Position numbers and translations under genes: made by a program. The notes below the pieces were generated by a model that was not told where the DNA came from, ran no database searches, and saw nothing but the letters and a program-made list of their open reading frames with translations. Of a stretch of 43,306 bases of DNA, positions 30,260 through 40,109 are shown piece after piece. Source of the DNA: CBCPMX01 sp965120355 (lineage in GTDB: Bacteria; Bacillota; Clostridia; Oscillospirales; Oscillospiraceae); assembly GCA_965120355.1 (NCBI GenBank), contig CBCPMX010000042.1:1-43306 (forward strand), given 5' to 3'. Each line of letters opens with the position of its first letter. The first letter of the stretch is position 1.

Positions 30260-30312
30260 AATTCGTCCTCTCCAGCAAAAAAATAATTGATAGGTTTGCT
30301 ACAGACCAGCGA

Positions 30313-31746
30313 TTATCCAACGGGCAGGCTGATGGTTACCAGCGCGCCGCCGCCGGGCGCATTTTCAATGGTCAGGGTGCCGTTGTGCATGGAGACGATT
30401 TCCTCACACACGGCCAGCCCGATGCCGCTGCCGCGGGCCTTTGAACTGCCCTTGTAAAATTTCAGTTTGATATGAGGCAGTTCTTCCTCTGGAATGCCGG
30501 GGCCGAAATCCCGAATGCGGGTGACCACATGGTTGTCTTCCAGAGACATGGACGCCACAATCCGCCGCCCCTCGCCGCCATGCTTGGCGGCATTGTCCAA
30601 TATGTTCAGAAATACCTGCCGCATCCGCGCCGGATCACAGGATATTTCGGGAATGTCATCGTCATTGTCTTCATAGTCCAGGTCTATGCCTTCCTGGCGC
30701 AACCGGCTGCCGTACATGAAGACGGTATCTTCAAATTCGGCGCGAATGTCACAGGGTTCCACGCTCAGCTTAAAGCGGCCATCCTGCATGCGGGTAAATT
30801 CCAGCAGCTCTTCCACCATGCGGGTCAGCCGCTGGGTTTCCCGCAGAATAGTGGTGATGCCGCGGCGGGTTTCCTGATCCAGGTTTTTGCCGGCCAGCAG
30901 CGTTTCTCCCCAGCCGGCAATGGCCGTAAGCGGCGTGCGCAGCTCGTGGGAGACGGAAGAGATAAACTCTGTCTGCATCTTTTCTGACTGGCTGATTTGC
31001 AGGGACATGTCGTTGATGGTATCGGCCAGCTCACCGATTTCGTCGTCAAATTTCTTTTTGATCTGCACGCCGTAGCTGCCGGCGGCAATGCGCTTGGCGG
31101 TGGCGGTGATTTCCGTCACCGGCTCGACAATGGAGCGAATAAAATATTGTCCGTTGAACAGCACCAGAGCGATGATCAGCACACCCACCAACAGCGCCAG
31201 GCAGATGCCCAGAATGATCTGACGGTCCACCACCCGCAGACTCGTGACAATCCGCAGAACGCCGATAATCTCGCCGTTGGAATAGATCATGGGTGCGGAG
31301 ACGGACATAATTCGTTCGCCGGTGCTGGGATCCCGCCCGGAAAAGTCTGCCGTTTGACCGGTCTCCAGGGCTTCGGTGATGTCCTCCGTGCCAGGGGAAG
31401 TACCGGACCACTGCCCATAAGATGAGACAATAATATTGCCGCGTGTGGTGATAAACTGCAGCTCCAGGGAGTTCTTGTCTTCAAAGCTTTCGGCGTACTT
31501 AATGCAGGACTGGTAGAATTCGTTATAACTCTGATTGATGTAGTTTCCAAAAAAATCTGTAATGGTTTTTGCCTTGGCTTCCAGAGCTGTCTTGATATTG
31601 GAATAATAATAGCTGGAAAAGACCATGGCAAATACGCCTACACTGAAGATTACAATGGCCAGTAAGGCGCTGACATTGTTGATTACCCAGCGCCGCTTCA
31701 GGCCGGTGAGCTTCCGCCAATGCAGCTTGATTTTTTTGATTTTCAT
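30313..31746 (-). CDS. sensor histidine kinase
   Basis: This 477-residue membrane kinase has TM1 at about 24-47, an extracellular sensor domain at 48-175 of dCACHE/PAS-like type (AKTITDFFGNYINQSYNEF, ISAPMIYSNGEIIGV-like end), TM2 at 177-199, HAMP at 200-255 and the HisKA with His267 in SHELRTPLTA. The ATPase domain follows with NILDNAAKH, DFGPGIPEEEL and GSGIGLAV. It is the partner of the response regulator 47 nt upstream and in the same operon as a lipoprotein, a likely part of the sensing arrangement. The signal is unknown. Confidence 0.93.
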   Translation of the reverse strand: MKIKKIKLHWRKLTGLKRRWVINNVSALLAIVIFSVGVFAMVFSSYYYSNIKTALEAKAKTITDFFGNYINQSYNEFYQSCIKYAESFEDKNSLELQFITTRGNIIVSSYGQWSGTSPGTEDITEALETGQTADFSGRDPSTGERIMSVSAPMIYSNGEIIGVLRIVTSLRVVDRQIILGICLALLVGVLIIALVLFNGQYFIRSIVEPVTEITATAKRIAAGSYGVQIKKKFDDEIGELADTINDMSLQISQSEKMQTEFISSVSHELRTPLTAIAGWGETLLAGKNLDQETRRGITTILRETQRLTRMVEELLEFTRMQDGRFKLSVEPCDIRAEFEDTVFMYGSRLRQEGIDLDYEDNDDDIPEISCDPARMRQVFLNILDNAAKHGGEGRRIVASMSLEDNHVVTRIRDFGPGIPEEELPHIKLKFYKGSSKARGSGIGLAVCEEIVSMHNGTLTIENAPGGGALVTISLPVG

Positions 31747-31793
31747 CCGACCGCTCCCTTCTGCTGGAGATTGTTCAGACGGTCATGCTCTGA

Positions 31794-32480
31794 TTATGCG
31801 CCCCATTTGTATCCGAAGCCCCACACCGTGGTGATATAGGTGGGGGAAGAGGTGTCGTCTTCGATCTTGATGCGCAGCCGGCGAATGTTGACATCCACAA
31901 TTTTCAGTTCGCCGTCATAATCACGGCCCCAAACCGTCGTTAAAATGTCCTCCCGGCTCAGTGCGCGGCCTGGATTCTGCATAAACAGTTTCATAATGGC
32001 GTATTCCACTTGTGTCAGCTTGATGCGCTCTCCGTTTTTCTCCAGAGTGCGGTTGCGGGTGTTGAGTACGAACGGACCTTGGCGCAGCTCCTCTGAGTCC
32101 ACAGTGGCTTCGCCGCCGATGCGGCGGTACAATGCGTCAATGCGGGCCGTCAATTCCGCCGGAGAAAAGGGCTTGGTTACATAATCGTCGGCGCCAGTCA
32201 TCAGACCGGTGACCTTGTCCATCTCCTGGGTGCGGGCGGTTAGCATAATGATGCCAATGGTCTTATTGGTGGCGCGAATGGTCCGGCACACCTCAAATCC
32301 GTCCATTTCAGGAACCATGATGTCCAGAATGGCCACGCCGGTGTCCGGATTGGCCTTCAGCTGCTCCAATGCTTCCGGACCAGTGGCGGCCTCAATGGCC
32401 TCATAGCCCGCCCGTCGCAGATTGATGACCACAAAGCTGCGGATGCTGACCTCATCTTCCAGGATTAAAACTTTTTTCAA
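31794..32480 (-). CDS. OmpR/PhoB-type response regulator
   Basis: The 228-residue regulator has a receiver domain with Asp9/Glu10 acidic pocket, phosphoacceptor Asp53 (AILDIMVPEMDG), Thr in MLTAR and Lys in TKPFSP, then a winged-helix DNA-binding domain (LTQVEYAIMKLFMQNPGRAL ... VDVNIRRLRIKIED ... TVWGFGYKW). It starts with TTG; AGGAGGGG overlapping the lipoprotein stop fixes this choice. Targets are unknown; the adjacent cognate kinase and lipoprotein suggest an envelope stress role. Confidence 0.94.
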   Translation of the reverse strand: MKKVLILEDEVSIRSFVVINLRRAGYEAIEAATGPEALEQLKANPDTGVAILDIMVPEMDGFEVCRTIRATNKTIGIIMLTARTQEMDKVTGLMTGADDYVTKPFSPAELTARIDALYRRIGGEATVDSEELRQGPFVLNTRNRTLEKNGERIKLTQVEYAIMKLFMQNPGRALSREDILTTVWGRDYDGELKIVDVNIRRLRIKIEDDTSSPTYITTVWGFGYKWGA

Positions 32481-32491
32481 GAGAACCCCTC

Positions 32492-33808
32492 CTACATTTC
32501 GCCGTTATACCAATTTGTCTGGATCATATGGAACCGTTGGGACAGGGCTTCTGCCGTAATTTCGCTGGACCAGTTTTCAGCGCCCTGTGTAATGGTCAGA
32601 TAATAGGTTGTGCCATTTTGCTCCGTCAGGACAGTGCTGTTCTCCGGCAGGCTTTCTCCCTCCGTGGCGGCGCCAATGGAGAACAGTGGCTGGGGAGTTT
32701 CGTCTGCGCCGCGCCATGCGGCAAAGACGTAGGCGTTATCCGACCGGTAGACAGTAATCTGGTCACGCCATTCACTGGGCAGCTCCAGGAACCAACCGGC
32801 GGAGTAGTTGTGATATGTCAGACTCTTGTCTGTGGTGGAGCCGTCCAGGCTGAGACTATACCATTGGATAATCCAGTAACTTTCTGTATTTTCACTGTCC
32901 GCCGATGGCAGCGGAATGGGCATGGGCAGCTCCAGTACGCCGTCGTTGTCCACATCCGTGGCATAGACGTAATAATTACGGACCGTCTGTGTCACGCCGT
33001 CAGCCTGGCTGTCGGCGGCAATGTTGACCAACTGACCGTCCCGCAGGGCAAAGACATCCGTGACAAGACTGTTTTCATCATAGGTGCTGGCCACAAAGAC
33101 GGCCGATGCGCCATCTTCCAAACTGCCGGTCAAGACCCGCCGCGCTGCATCTGCGGGGGCTGATAAACGGGCCTTCCCGTTTTTTTCCATTATCCCCTGG
33201 GACCAGCTGTACCATTCCACCGTACCGCCGGAGTCACCGGAAGAGCACAGCAGGAACAGCTCAAAGACGCTGTCACTGTTCAAATCTACCACTCGATAGT
33301 CACTGCAGGTAGCGCTCATGAGCTCTGTGGCGGAGAACTGGGCGCTCAGATCATAGACGCTGATGGCCTGCGGCACCTGATCGCTGACCTGCCGGCAGAT
33401 GATCAGCTCCAACGCTTCATCGTCATCCACCTGTGCATAGGCCACACTCTGGAACGCGCTGCCGTCGCCTTCAATGACGGCGGCGTTCTGATAGGTACCG
33501 TCGACTTTACAGAAGATGTAGACTTTCAACGGCTTATCGCCGGTTGTTTTGACAAAGGCCAGGGCTTCTTTTTCCCCATCGCCGTCCAGATCCACCAGCT
33601 GTACGGCCTGCTGCTGAGAGCCGGAGACCGGTGCGGCATACTCGGCGTCTCCACTGAGCACTTCATCCAGACAAGCCTGCAGATCGTAATAGTCCTCCGG
33701 CAGCCGCGGCAGGCTGTAGAGTTCGTCCACCGACTGAAACAGGCAGCCGGACAGGCACGCGAGCAGCGCCGTCAGCGCTGCCAGAACACAAAGTTTCCGA
33801 AGTTTCAC
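32492..33808 (-). CDS. lipoprotein with DxDxDG calcium-type repeats, first gene of a two-component operon
   Basis: This 438-residue protein has a lipoprotein signal (LAALTALLACLSGC, lipidated Cys22) and an extracytoplasmic domain with repeated DLDGDGEKEAL / DVDNDGVLELP motifs, as in VCBS/FG-GAP beta-propeller blades. The GTG start at 33808 is fixed by AAGGAGG seven nt upstream. Gene order lipoprotein-regulator-kinase with gaps of 11 and 47 nt suggests it modulates the kinase from outside the membrane. I know no described protein of this make-up in this role. Confidence 0.8.
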   Translation of the reverse strand: MKLRKLCVLAALTALLACLSGCLFQSVDELYSLPRLPEDYYDLQACLDEVLSGDAEYAAPVSGSQQQAVQLVDLDGDGEKEALAFVKTTGDKPLKVYIFCKVDGTYQNAAVIEGDGSAFQSVAYAQVDDDEALELIICRQVSDQVPQAISVYDLSAQFSATELMSATCSDYRVVDLNSDSVFELFLLCSSGDSGGTVEWYSWSQGIMEKNGKARLSAPADAARRVLTGSLEDGASAVFVASTYDENSLVTDVFALRDGQLVNIAADSQADGVTQTVRNYYVYATDVDNDGVLELPMPIPLPSADSENTESYWIIQWYSLSLDGSTTDKSLTYHNYSAGWFLELPSEWRDQITVYRSDNAYVFAAWRGADETPQPLFSIGAATEGESLPENSTVLTEQNGTTYYLTITQGAENWSSEITAEALSQRFHMIQTNWYNGEM

Positions 33809-33850
33809 CGGCTTGCCTCCTTCCTTGTGCGGCGAGAATTCCAATACTGT

Positions 33851-33879
33851 ATTATAGCACAGTTCCCGCCGCTTGTGTA
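33851..33879 (-). promoter_or_regulatory. extended -10 promoter for the lipoprotein-regulator-kinase operon
   Basis: On the minus strand TACACA (33874-33879), 17 nt, TATAAT (33851-33856) preceded by TGC. The perfect -10 and extension compensate for a weak -35. Leader of about 37 nt. Confidence 0.75.
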
Positions 33880-33930
33880 CCCCGATCAAGCGAATTTCCG
33901 CCGGTTTTCTCTGGCAGAGCCAGCGCTTCA

Positions 33931-36900
33931 TCAGGACTTTAAAACCACGCTGTCTGCGCCGAGAATTTCCCGCAGTTCCTGCAGCATATCTGCTTCCGGC
34001 TGGCAGGTGGTGCCGAAGCGCTGTTTCCGATCGGCATAGTACAGCACCGCCTGGCAGCTGCCCGGAAACATATTCAGGACGGCTCGAGTTTTCCGGTCTT
34101 CCCGGGTTCCGGGTGCGTTGATTTTCAAATAAAGCTTTCCGCTGGCGGCGGATTTTGGCGCCAGCAGTTCCAGCGCGGCAATGGGCTGGATCTGGTTGGC
34201 AATGATTTGCGGATCTTTTTCATCGCGGATGGACAGCCGGCCCTGCACGGCCACAGCGGCGCCCTCCTGAAGGGCGCTGCCGCATCGGCCAAGCGTGCTG
34301 GAGAAGACCAGCAGTTCCATGGCCGCCGTGTCGTCTTCCAGGGTCACATAGGCCATCATGGAGTTGTTGCGGGTGGTCTTGTTCTTGACGCTCTGGACGA
34401 TGCCGCAGACAGTCACCTGCTGCTCATCGTGGAACCGTTCCGGCCCCTCCTCCCGGGAAAAGTCCTCCATGATCTCCCCAATGTGGCTGGCGCCGCTCTG
34501 TCGGACCAGGTCGCGGTAGTCGTCCATGGGGTGGCCGCTGAGGTACATGCCAGTGGTCTCCCGCTCCATGGCCATCAGTTCCCGGCGGCTCAGTTCCGGT
34601 ACGCTGGGGATACGGATGGACTGGCGCGGCGCGTCATCCTGTTGCCCCATCAGATCGAACATGCCCATTTGTCCGTCCACGTTGCGTCGTTTGGCGTCGG
34701 CGACGGAATCCATAATCAGCTCATAGACCTGCAACAGCTCCGAGCGGTGGTGGCCGAAGCAGTCCATGGCCCCGCATTTGATCAGGTTTTCTACGGCGCG
34801 CTTGTTGAGGTCTGCGCCGTTCATACGCGCACAGAAATCCTCCAGGGATTGGAAGGGACCGTTTTCCGCCCGTTCGGCCATGAGACGCTGGATGACGCCC
34901 TTGCCAATATTTTTGACGGCCACCAGGCCAAAGCGGATGCCGCCTTCGACAACGGTGAAGTTGTCGTCGGACTCATTGACGTCCGGCGGCAGAATAGAGA
35001 TGCCCATGTCCTTGCAGGCGGAAATGTATTCCGCCACTTTGACGGAGTTATCCAGCACCGAGGTCAGCAGGGCCGCCATGTACTGGCGGGGATAGTGACA
35101 TTTGAGATAGGCCGTCTGATAAGCCACTACTGCATAGGCCACCGCGTGAGACTTGTTGAAAGCATAGTTGGCGAAATCCAGGATTTCGTCATAGATGCTG
35201 CCTGCCACATCTTCAGGCACGCCGTTGGCTACGGCGCCGCAGATGTTTCGTTCCGGGTCGCCGTAAATAAAGGTGGCGCGCTCTTTGACAATCTCTGCCT
35301 GCTTTTTTTTGGACATGGCGCGGCGGATCAGGTCGGCCTGCCCCAGAGAGAAGCCGCCCAGGCGGCGCATGATCTCAATGACCTGCTCCTGATAGACAAT
35401 GCAGCCGTAGGTCACAAGCAAGATCGGCTCCAACAGGGGGTGCTTATAGGTGATCCGGCTGGGGTCGTTGTTGTTGGCCAGGAACCGGGGGATGGAGTCC
35501 ATGGGGCCGGGACGGTACAGGGCGATCACGGCAGTGATGTCCTCGATGTTTTTGGGCCGCAGGCCCACGCATACGCCGGTCATGCCCGCGGATTCCAGCT
35601 GAAACACGCCCACGGTTCTGCCCTGTGACAGCATTTCATAGGTCTCCGGATCGTTTTCCGGAATTTTTGAAATTGCAAACTCCGGCTCAACTGTGCGGAT
35701 ATTCTGCACGGCGTCGTCAATGACCGTCAGGTTCCGCAGGCCCAGAAAGTCCATTTTCAAAAGGCCCAGCTCTTCCAGTGTTGTCATCACATACTGGGTG
35801 ACAATGGTTTCATCGTTGCGGCTCAGGGGCACGTAGTCGTGGACGGGCCGCTTGGTAATGACGACGCCGGCAGCATGGGTAGAGGTGTTCCGGGGCATGC
35901 CTTCAATGCTGCGGGCTGTATCGATGAGGGTTTTGATACGCTCGTCGCTGTCATAGAGCTGTTTGAGCTGGGGAGAGACCTTCAAGGCTTCCTCCAGGGT
36001 GATGTGGAGCGTTGTGGGAACCAGCTTGGCCACCACATCCGTTTCAGCGTAGCTGAAGTTCAGCGCCCGGCCCACGTCACGGATGGCGCCGCGGGCAGCC
36101 ATGGTGCCGAAGGTGACGATTTGTGCCACATGGTCGTCGCCGTAGGTCCGGCGCACATAGTCAATGACCTCGCCCCGGCGGCGTTCACAGAAGTCGATGT
36201 CGATGTCCGGCATGCTGACCCGTTCCGGGTTGAGGAAACGCTCAAAATACAGGCCGTATTTCATGGGATCGATGTCCGTGATCTCCAGGCAGTAGGCCAC
36301 CACGGACCCGGCGGCAGAGCCGCGGCCCGGGCCGACGGGAATGCCCTGTCCTTTGGCATAGGCAATGAAATCGGAAACGATCAGGAAATAGTCCGTGAAC
36401 CCCATTTTCTCAATCATATCCAGCTCATAGAACAGTTGGTTTTTGACGTCTTCCCGGTCTGCGCTGTACCGCTTTTCAAAGCCCTGGAGACACAGGTGGC
36501 GCAGATAGTCCGGGGAAGTCCAGCCCTCCGGCAGATGGAATTCCGGCAGATGATAGTGGTTGAACTCAAATTCCAGCGTGCAGCGGGAGGCGATTTCTGC
36601 GGTATTTTCCAGTGCCTCCGGGAGATTGGAAAACAGGGACGCCATTTCCGCCTCGGATTTGAGATAAAACTGGTCTGTTTCAAAGCGCATCCGGTCCGGA
36701 TCATCCACGGTTTTGCCCATCTGGATGCACATCAGCACGTCCTGCATCTGGCTGTCTTCCTGCCGCAGATAGTGGGCGTCGTTGGTGGCGACCAGCGGCA
36801 GGCCCAGTTCACGGTGAAGCCGCAGGAGCCCCTGGTTGACGGCCTTCTGGGCCGGAATGCCATGGTCCTGCAGTTCCAGATAGAAGTGGTCGGGACCAAA

Positions 36901-37392
36901 GATTTCCGACAGGGCCTGGGCTTCTGCTTTTGCGCCTTCGAAGTCCTCGTCGGCAAGCCGCCGCGGCACCGCGCCGGCCAAACATGCCGACAGGGCAATG
37001 AGTCCCTCGTGGTGTTCCCGCAGGAGCTCCATGTCCACCCGCGGTTTCCCGTAAAAGCCGTCCAGGAAGCCCTGGGAGACCATATAGGATAGATTCCGGT
37101 AGCCGGTTTCGTTTTCACACAGCAGAACCAGGTGCCGGTTTTCATTGTCCACGCCGTAGACTTTGTCATGACGGGACCGGGGGGCGACATAAACTTCACA
37201 ACCGATGATGGGTTTGATGCCGGCTTTCTTTGCCGCCTTATAAAAATCAATGACGCCGTACATGACGCCGTGGTCGGTGATGGCAATGGCATCCTGCCCC
37301 AGTTCCTTCACCCGCGCCATGATGCGGTCAATGCGGCACGCGCCGTCCAAAAGGCTGAATTCCGTATGGACATGTAAATGGACAAAAGACAT
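33931..37392 (-). CDS. dnaE: DNA polymerase III subunit alpha, DnaE
   Basis: This 1153-residue replicative polymerase has a PHP domain (HLHVHTEFSLLDG at 5-17), the palm with PDIDIDF (395-401, catalytic Asp398 and Asp400), GPGRGSAAGS, helix-hairpin-helix region and a C-terminal OB fold (QVTVCGIVQSVKNKTTRNNSMMAYVTLEDDTA). It lacks the 3'-5' exonuclease of PolC. The start follows AGAGGTGG. The position downstream of whiA and a small hypothetical gene suggests the cell-envelope/division operon extends into it. Confidence 0.97.
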   Translation of the reverse strand: MSFVHLHVHTEFSLLDGACRIDRIMARVKELGQDAIAITDHGVMYGVIDFYKAAKKAGIKPIIGCEVYVAPRSRHDKVYGVDNENRHLVLLCENETGYRNLSYMVSQGFLDGFYGKPRVDMELLREHHEGLIALSACLAGAVPRRLADEDFEGAKAEAQALSEIFGPDHFYLELQDHGIPAQKAVNQGLLRLHRELGLPLVATNDAHYLRQEDSQMQDVLMCIQMGKTVDDPDRMRFETDQFYLKSEAEMASLFSNLPEALENTAEIASRCTLEFEFNHYHLPEFHLPEGWTSPDYLRHLCLQGFEKRYSADREDVKNQLFYELDMIEKMGFTDYFLIVSDFIAYAKGQGIPVGPGRGSAAGSVVAYCLEITDIDPMKYGLYFERFLNPERVSMPDIDIDFCERRRGEVIDYVRRTYGDDHVAQIVTFGTMAARGAIRDVGRALNFSYAETDVVAKLVPTTLHITLEEALKVSPQLKQLYDSDERIKTLIDTARSIEGMPRNTSTHAAGVVITKRPVHDYVPLSRNDETIVTQYVMTTLEELGLLKMDFLGLRNLTVIDDAVQNIRTVEPEFAISKIPENDPETYEMLSQGRTVGVFQLESAGMTGVCVGLRPKNIEDITAVIALYRPGPMDSIPRFLANNNDPSRITYKHPLLEPILLVTYGCIVYQEQVIEIMRRLGGFSLGQADLIRRAMSKKKQAEIVKERATFIYGDPERNICGAVANGVPEDVAGSIYDEILDFANYAFNKSHAVAYAVVAYQTAYLKCHYPRQYMAALLTSVLDNSVKVAEYISACKDMGISILPPDVNESDDNFTVVEGGIRFGLVAVKNIGKGVIQRLMAERAENGPFQSLEDFCARMNGADLNKRAVENLIKCGAMDCFGHHRSELLQVYELIMDSVADAKRRNVDGQMGMFDLMGQQDDAPRQSIRIPSVPELSRRELMAMERETTGMYLSGHPMDDYRDLVRQSGASHIGEIMEDFSREEGPERFHDEQQVTVCGIVQSVKNKTTRNNSMMAYVTLEDDTAAMELLVFSSTLGRCGSALQEGAAVAVQGRLSIRDEKDPQIIANQIQPIAALELLAPKSAASGKLYLKINAPGTREDRKTRAVLNMFPGSCQAVLYYADRKQRFGTTCQPEADMLQELREILGADSVVLKS

Positions 37393-37491
37393 ATTCCACC
37401 TCTTTCCGGCCGTCTGCCAGCCATGTTTGTGTATGAGACGCCGCGATAAAATGCAGCGTATAAGCGTCTTAGCCTGTGGGAAGGGGGCGCT

Positions 37492-38103
37492 TTATGAGAA
37501 CAGCCCCGACAGCAGCAGAAGGCCGCCGGCCACCATTAGAATCCCGCCGCTTCCCTTGGTCATCGCGATGGAAACAGGCGTCGGGGGATTGTCCCAGCGC
37601 CGCCAAAACGTTCCGCCGGTTTTGCGGGCCATCAGCATGCTGATCTCCGGCAGGAAAAAATCAAATCCGCCCAGAAGAAGGCCAATGACACCCAGCAGTA
37701 CCCTGGTATTGGCGGTTCTGGACGCAGCGGCTGCGGCGCCGCTGGCAATGAGCCCCCGATCCTCCAGCAGCCCAAAGGCGTCGGACCGGTCCAGATAGCC
37801 GTCGAAGGACGACAGATCCACGCTGGCCGGCGACCAGGTCTCTTCGTAGCCGCTGTCCCGGTAGGTGCGGTCCACCTGCACCCCGTTGGGCCAGGTGATG
37901 GAGACGGTGTCCCCACGGACCGCATAGCGGTAGGTTTCACCCCGATAGGTAAAGGACGCGCCGTCTGCGGCAAACGCCACAGGGGAGCCGTTGGCCGTGA
38001 CGGTTTCGGCGGCCCATACGGTACCCATGGCGGCCAGAAGGGTCCACAGGCACAGCAACAGGGCGGCTGGACGGAACAGAAGCCGGGGGAGCAGACGGTC
38101 CAT
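37492..38103 (-). CDS. secreted/membrane protein of unknown function between whiA and dnaE
   Basis: I do not recognise this 203-residue protein. It has a signal peptide (about residues 8-31, ending VWAAET), a beta-rich exported segment with FTYRGETYRYAVRGDTVSITW, then near the C-terminus two hydrophobic helices (VLLGVIGLLLGGFDFFL and GGILMVAGGLLLLSGLF) that anchor it. AAGGAGTG precedes the ATG. It lies 24 nt after whiA in the same direction, so it is likely co-transcribed with the murB-whiA genes. Confidence 0.75.
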   Translation of the reverse strand: MDRLLPRLLFRPAALLLCLWTLLAAMGTVWAAETVTANGSPVAFAADGASFTYRGETYRYAVRGDTVSITWPNGVQVDRTYRDSGYEETWSPASVDLSSFDGYLDRSDAFGLLEDRGLIASGAAAAASRTANTRVLLGVIGLLLGGFDFFLPEISMLMARKTGGTFWRRWDNPPTPVSIAMTKGSGGILMVAGGLLLLSGLFS

Positions 38104-38127
38104 GACAGGGCACTCCTTTGTGAAAGA

Positions 38128-39075
38128 TTATCCGGCGGAATCGGATTCCTTTGCCAGTTCAATGAGCTTGCGCATCCGATGGTTCATGGCGGATTTTGTG
38201 ATGGGCGGATCCAGCATGGCCGCCAGCTCGGAAAGGGTGGCTTCCGGATTTTCCATCCGCAGCCGGACGGTGGCCTTCAGCTTGTCCGGCAGGGTTTCCA
38301 GCTTGCCTGTTGTCTCCAGCTGCCGGATAGCCTCCAGCTGTTCCTGTGCAGCGTTGACGACCTTGCCGATGTTGGCAGTTTCACAGTTGACCCGGCGGTT
38401 GATGCCATTGCGCAGGTCTTTTTCCACCTTGGCAGCCATAATGCCCATGGCGCAGACCGGCGCGCCGATCATGGTCAGGAAGTCTTCAATGGCGTCGCTC
38501 TGCTTAAAATATAAGATATGACTGCCGCCGCGTTCAGTATCCTTGGGCTGGTATCCCAGCTCCAGCAGCAGCGCATACGTTTCCCGGCTGACGGCCCGGT
38601 GCACCGTCAACAGTTCCAGATGATACCGCTTTTCCGGATCCGTTACAGATCCGCCGGCCAGGAACGCGCCTCGCAGGAAGGACACCTGACAGCAGGGCTC
38701 TTCCAGAACGCCTAAATTCACATGGAGGACTAAACTGTTTTCCCGGGAGTATCCATAGGCGGCAAAAATTTTTTCAATTTTTTCACGTTCATAAATGGCA
38801 TAGATCAGTTTGCCGGGGCGGTCCAGGCTGTCTGGACCGGCGTCGAATGCAATGCCGAACGCCTTCTGGAACAGCTTTGGCAGCCGCGCCGCCAGGGCGC
38901 GGCTTTCGGTGATGATCTTAACCTCCCGGCATGTAAAGGTGTTGCAGTAGAGCAGAATGCCATAGCACTCTGCCACGGCGCAGCATTTTTTGTGCAGGGA
39001 GGCCCGGCACAGTTCACTTTTCACATTGGAGGAAAAAGAGGGCTTTGCCGCAGTCCCTTCTGATTTCTGGGTCAT
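38128..39075 (-). CDS. whiA: DNA-binding protein WhiA
   Basis: This 315-residue WhiA has an N-terminal LAGLIDADG-like domain (FSSNVKSELCRA; RGAFLAGGSVTDPEKRYHLE) and a C-terminal HTH (LSELAAMLDPPITKSAMNHRMRKL). In Gram-positive bacteria it influences cell division, chromosome segregation and, in some lineages, sporulation. The ATG at 39075 overlaps the yvcK stop (ATGA) and has AAGGAG upstream; a longer upstream reading would lie in an unlikely Arg/Gly-rich frame inside yvcK. Confidence 0.96.
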   Translation of the reverse strand: MTQKSEGTAAKPSFSSNVKSELCRASLHKKCCAVAECYGILLYCNTFTCREVKIITESRALAARLPKLFQKAFGIAFDAGPDSLDRPGKLIYAIYEREKIEKIFAAYGYSRENSLVLHVNLGVLEEPCCQVSFLRGAFLAGGSVTDPEKRYHLELLTVHRAVSRETYALLLELGYQPKDTERGGSHILYFKQSDAIEDFLTMIGAPVCAMGIMAAKVEKDLRNGINRRVNCETANIGKVVNAAQEQLEAIRQLETTGKLETLPDKLKATVRLRMENPEATLSELAAMLDPPITKSAMNHRMRKLIELAKESDSAG

Positions 39076-40088
39076 ATTCTTTTTTGCTCCTTCCGCAGGA
39101 CCTCCATGAGCGCTGTGGCCAGCGCGCCGGGGTCGTGCCGGGCGAAACCGCTGTCGCTGGCCGCCAGCGGAAACTCCGCCAACTCCAGCCCCATGGCTTC
39201 CAGTTCGTCGCGGGTCAGATCCAGGGGTTCCGCGCCTTCCATGCGGTATGCTGCCGCTACGCTGGGCGGGATGGCGGCGCAATTGCCTACGCATACGTCC
39301 AGCATCCCCGGCGCGCCGTGGGCAAAAATGGCCCGCACGTGATCGGCAGCGGTGTAGCCCTCCGTTTCACCGTCCTGTGTCATGATGTTCAGCACAAGCA
39401 CCCGTACGGCGCCGGCATGGGCGATGGCGTCCGCGACGCCGTCCACCAGCAGATTGGGGATAATACTGGTGTAGAGGCTGCCCGGGCCAAGGACGATCAT
39501 GTCTGCCTGGGAAATAGCTTCCAGGCTCTCCGGCAGGGCGCTGGGGTGCTCCGGCACCAGACGCACCTTGCGGATGCGGCAGTCATTGGCCTTTTTGGCG
39601 TGGAAGATTTTGCTCTCCCCCAGAACACGGCTGCCGTTTTCAAATTCGGCTTCCAAATAGACGTTTTCATTGGTCACTGGAAGCACACGGCCCCGGATCG
39701 CCAGAACTTCACCCATGCGGCGCACCGCTTCATCAAAGGTGCTGGAGATCCCGTTGCAGGCCGCCAGAAACAGGTTGCCGAAGCTCTGTCCCGCCAGCTG
39801 GCCCTCGGGGAAGCGGTAATCCAGCAGTTTTTCCATGGTCGGCTCCATGTTGGCCAAAGCCAGAATACAGTTTCGAATATCGCCCGGCGGGAGCATCCCC
39901 AGATCCTCCCGCAGCATGCCGGAGCCGCCGCCGTCATCGGCTACCGTCACAATCGCCGTGATGTTCTTGGAGTAGTGTTTCAGGCCACGCAGCATGGTGG
40001 ACAGACCGTGTCCGCCGCCGATGACCACGATCCTGGGGTCGCCTCTGCCGGGCAAATACAGTTTTAAGCCTTCCTGATGTACAGACAT
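39072..40088 (-). CDS. yvcK: YvcK/CofD-like gluconeogenesis factor family protein
   Basis: The 338-residue protein opens its Rossmann-like domain with IVVIGGGHGLSTMLRGLK and has TVADDGGGSGMLREDLGMLPPGDIRNC, then GNLFLAA and MIVLGPGSLYTSIIPNLLV. YvcK binds UDP-GlcNAc and links central carbon flow to cell wall synthesis in Bacillus. It sits between rapZ and whiA as in nearly all Firmicutes. GGAGGAGAC precedes the ATG. Confidence 0.95.
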   Translation of the reverse strand: MSVHQEGLKLYLPGRGDPRIVVIGGGHGLSTMLRGLKHYSKNITAIVTVADDGGGSGMLREDLGMLPPGDIRNCILALANMEPTMEKLLDYRFPEGQLAGQSFGNLFLAACNGISSTFDEAVRRMGEVLAIRGRVLPVTNENVYLEAEFENGSRVLGESKIFHAKKANDCRIRKVRLVPEHPSALPESLEAISQADMIVLGPGSLYTSIIPNLLVDGVADAIAHAGAVRVLVLNIMTQDGETEGYTAADHVRAIFAHGAPGMLDVCVGNCAAIPPSVAAAYRMEGAEPLDLTRDELEAMGLELAEFPLAASDSGFARHDPGALATALMEVLRKEQKRI

Positions 40089-40109
40089 AGTCGTCTCCTC
40101 CGCTGACCG

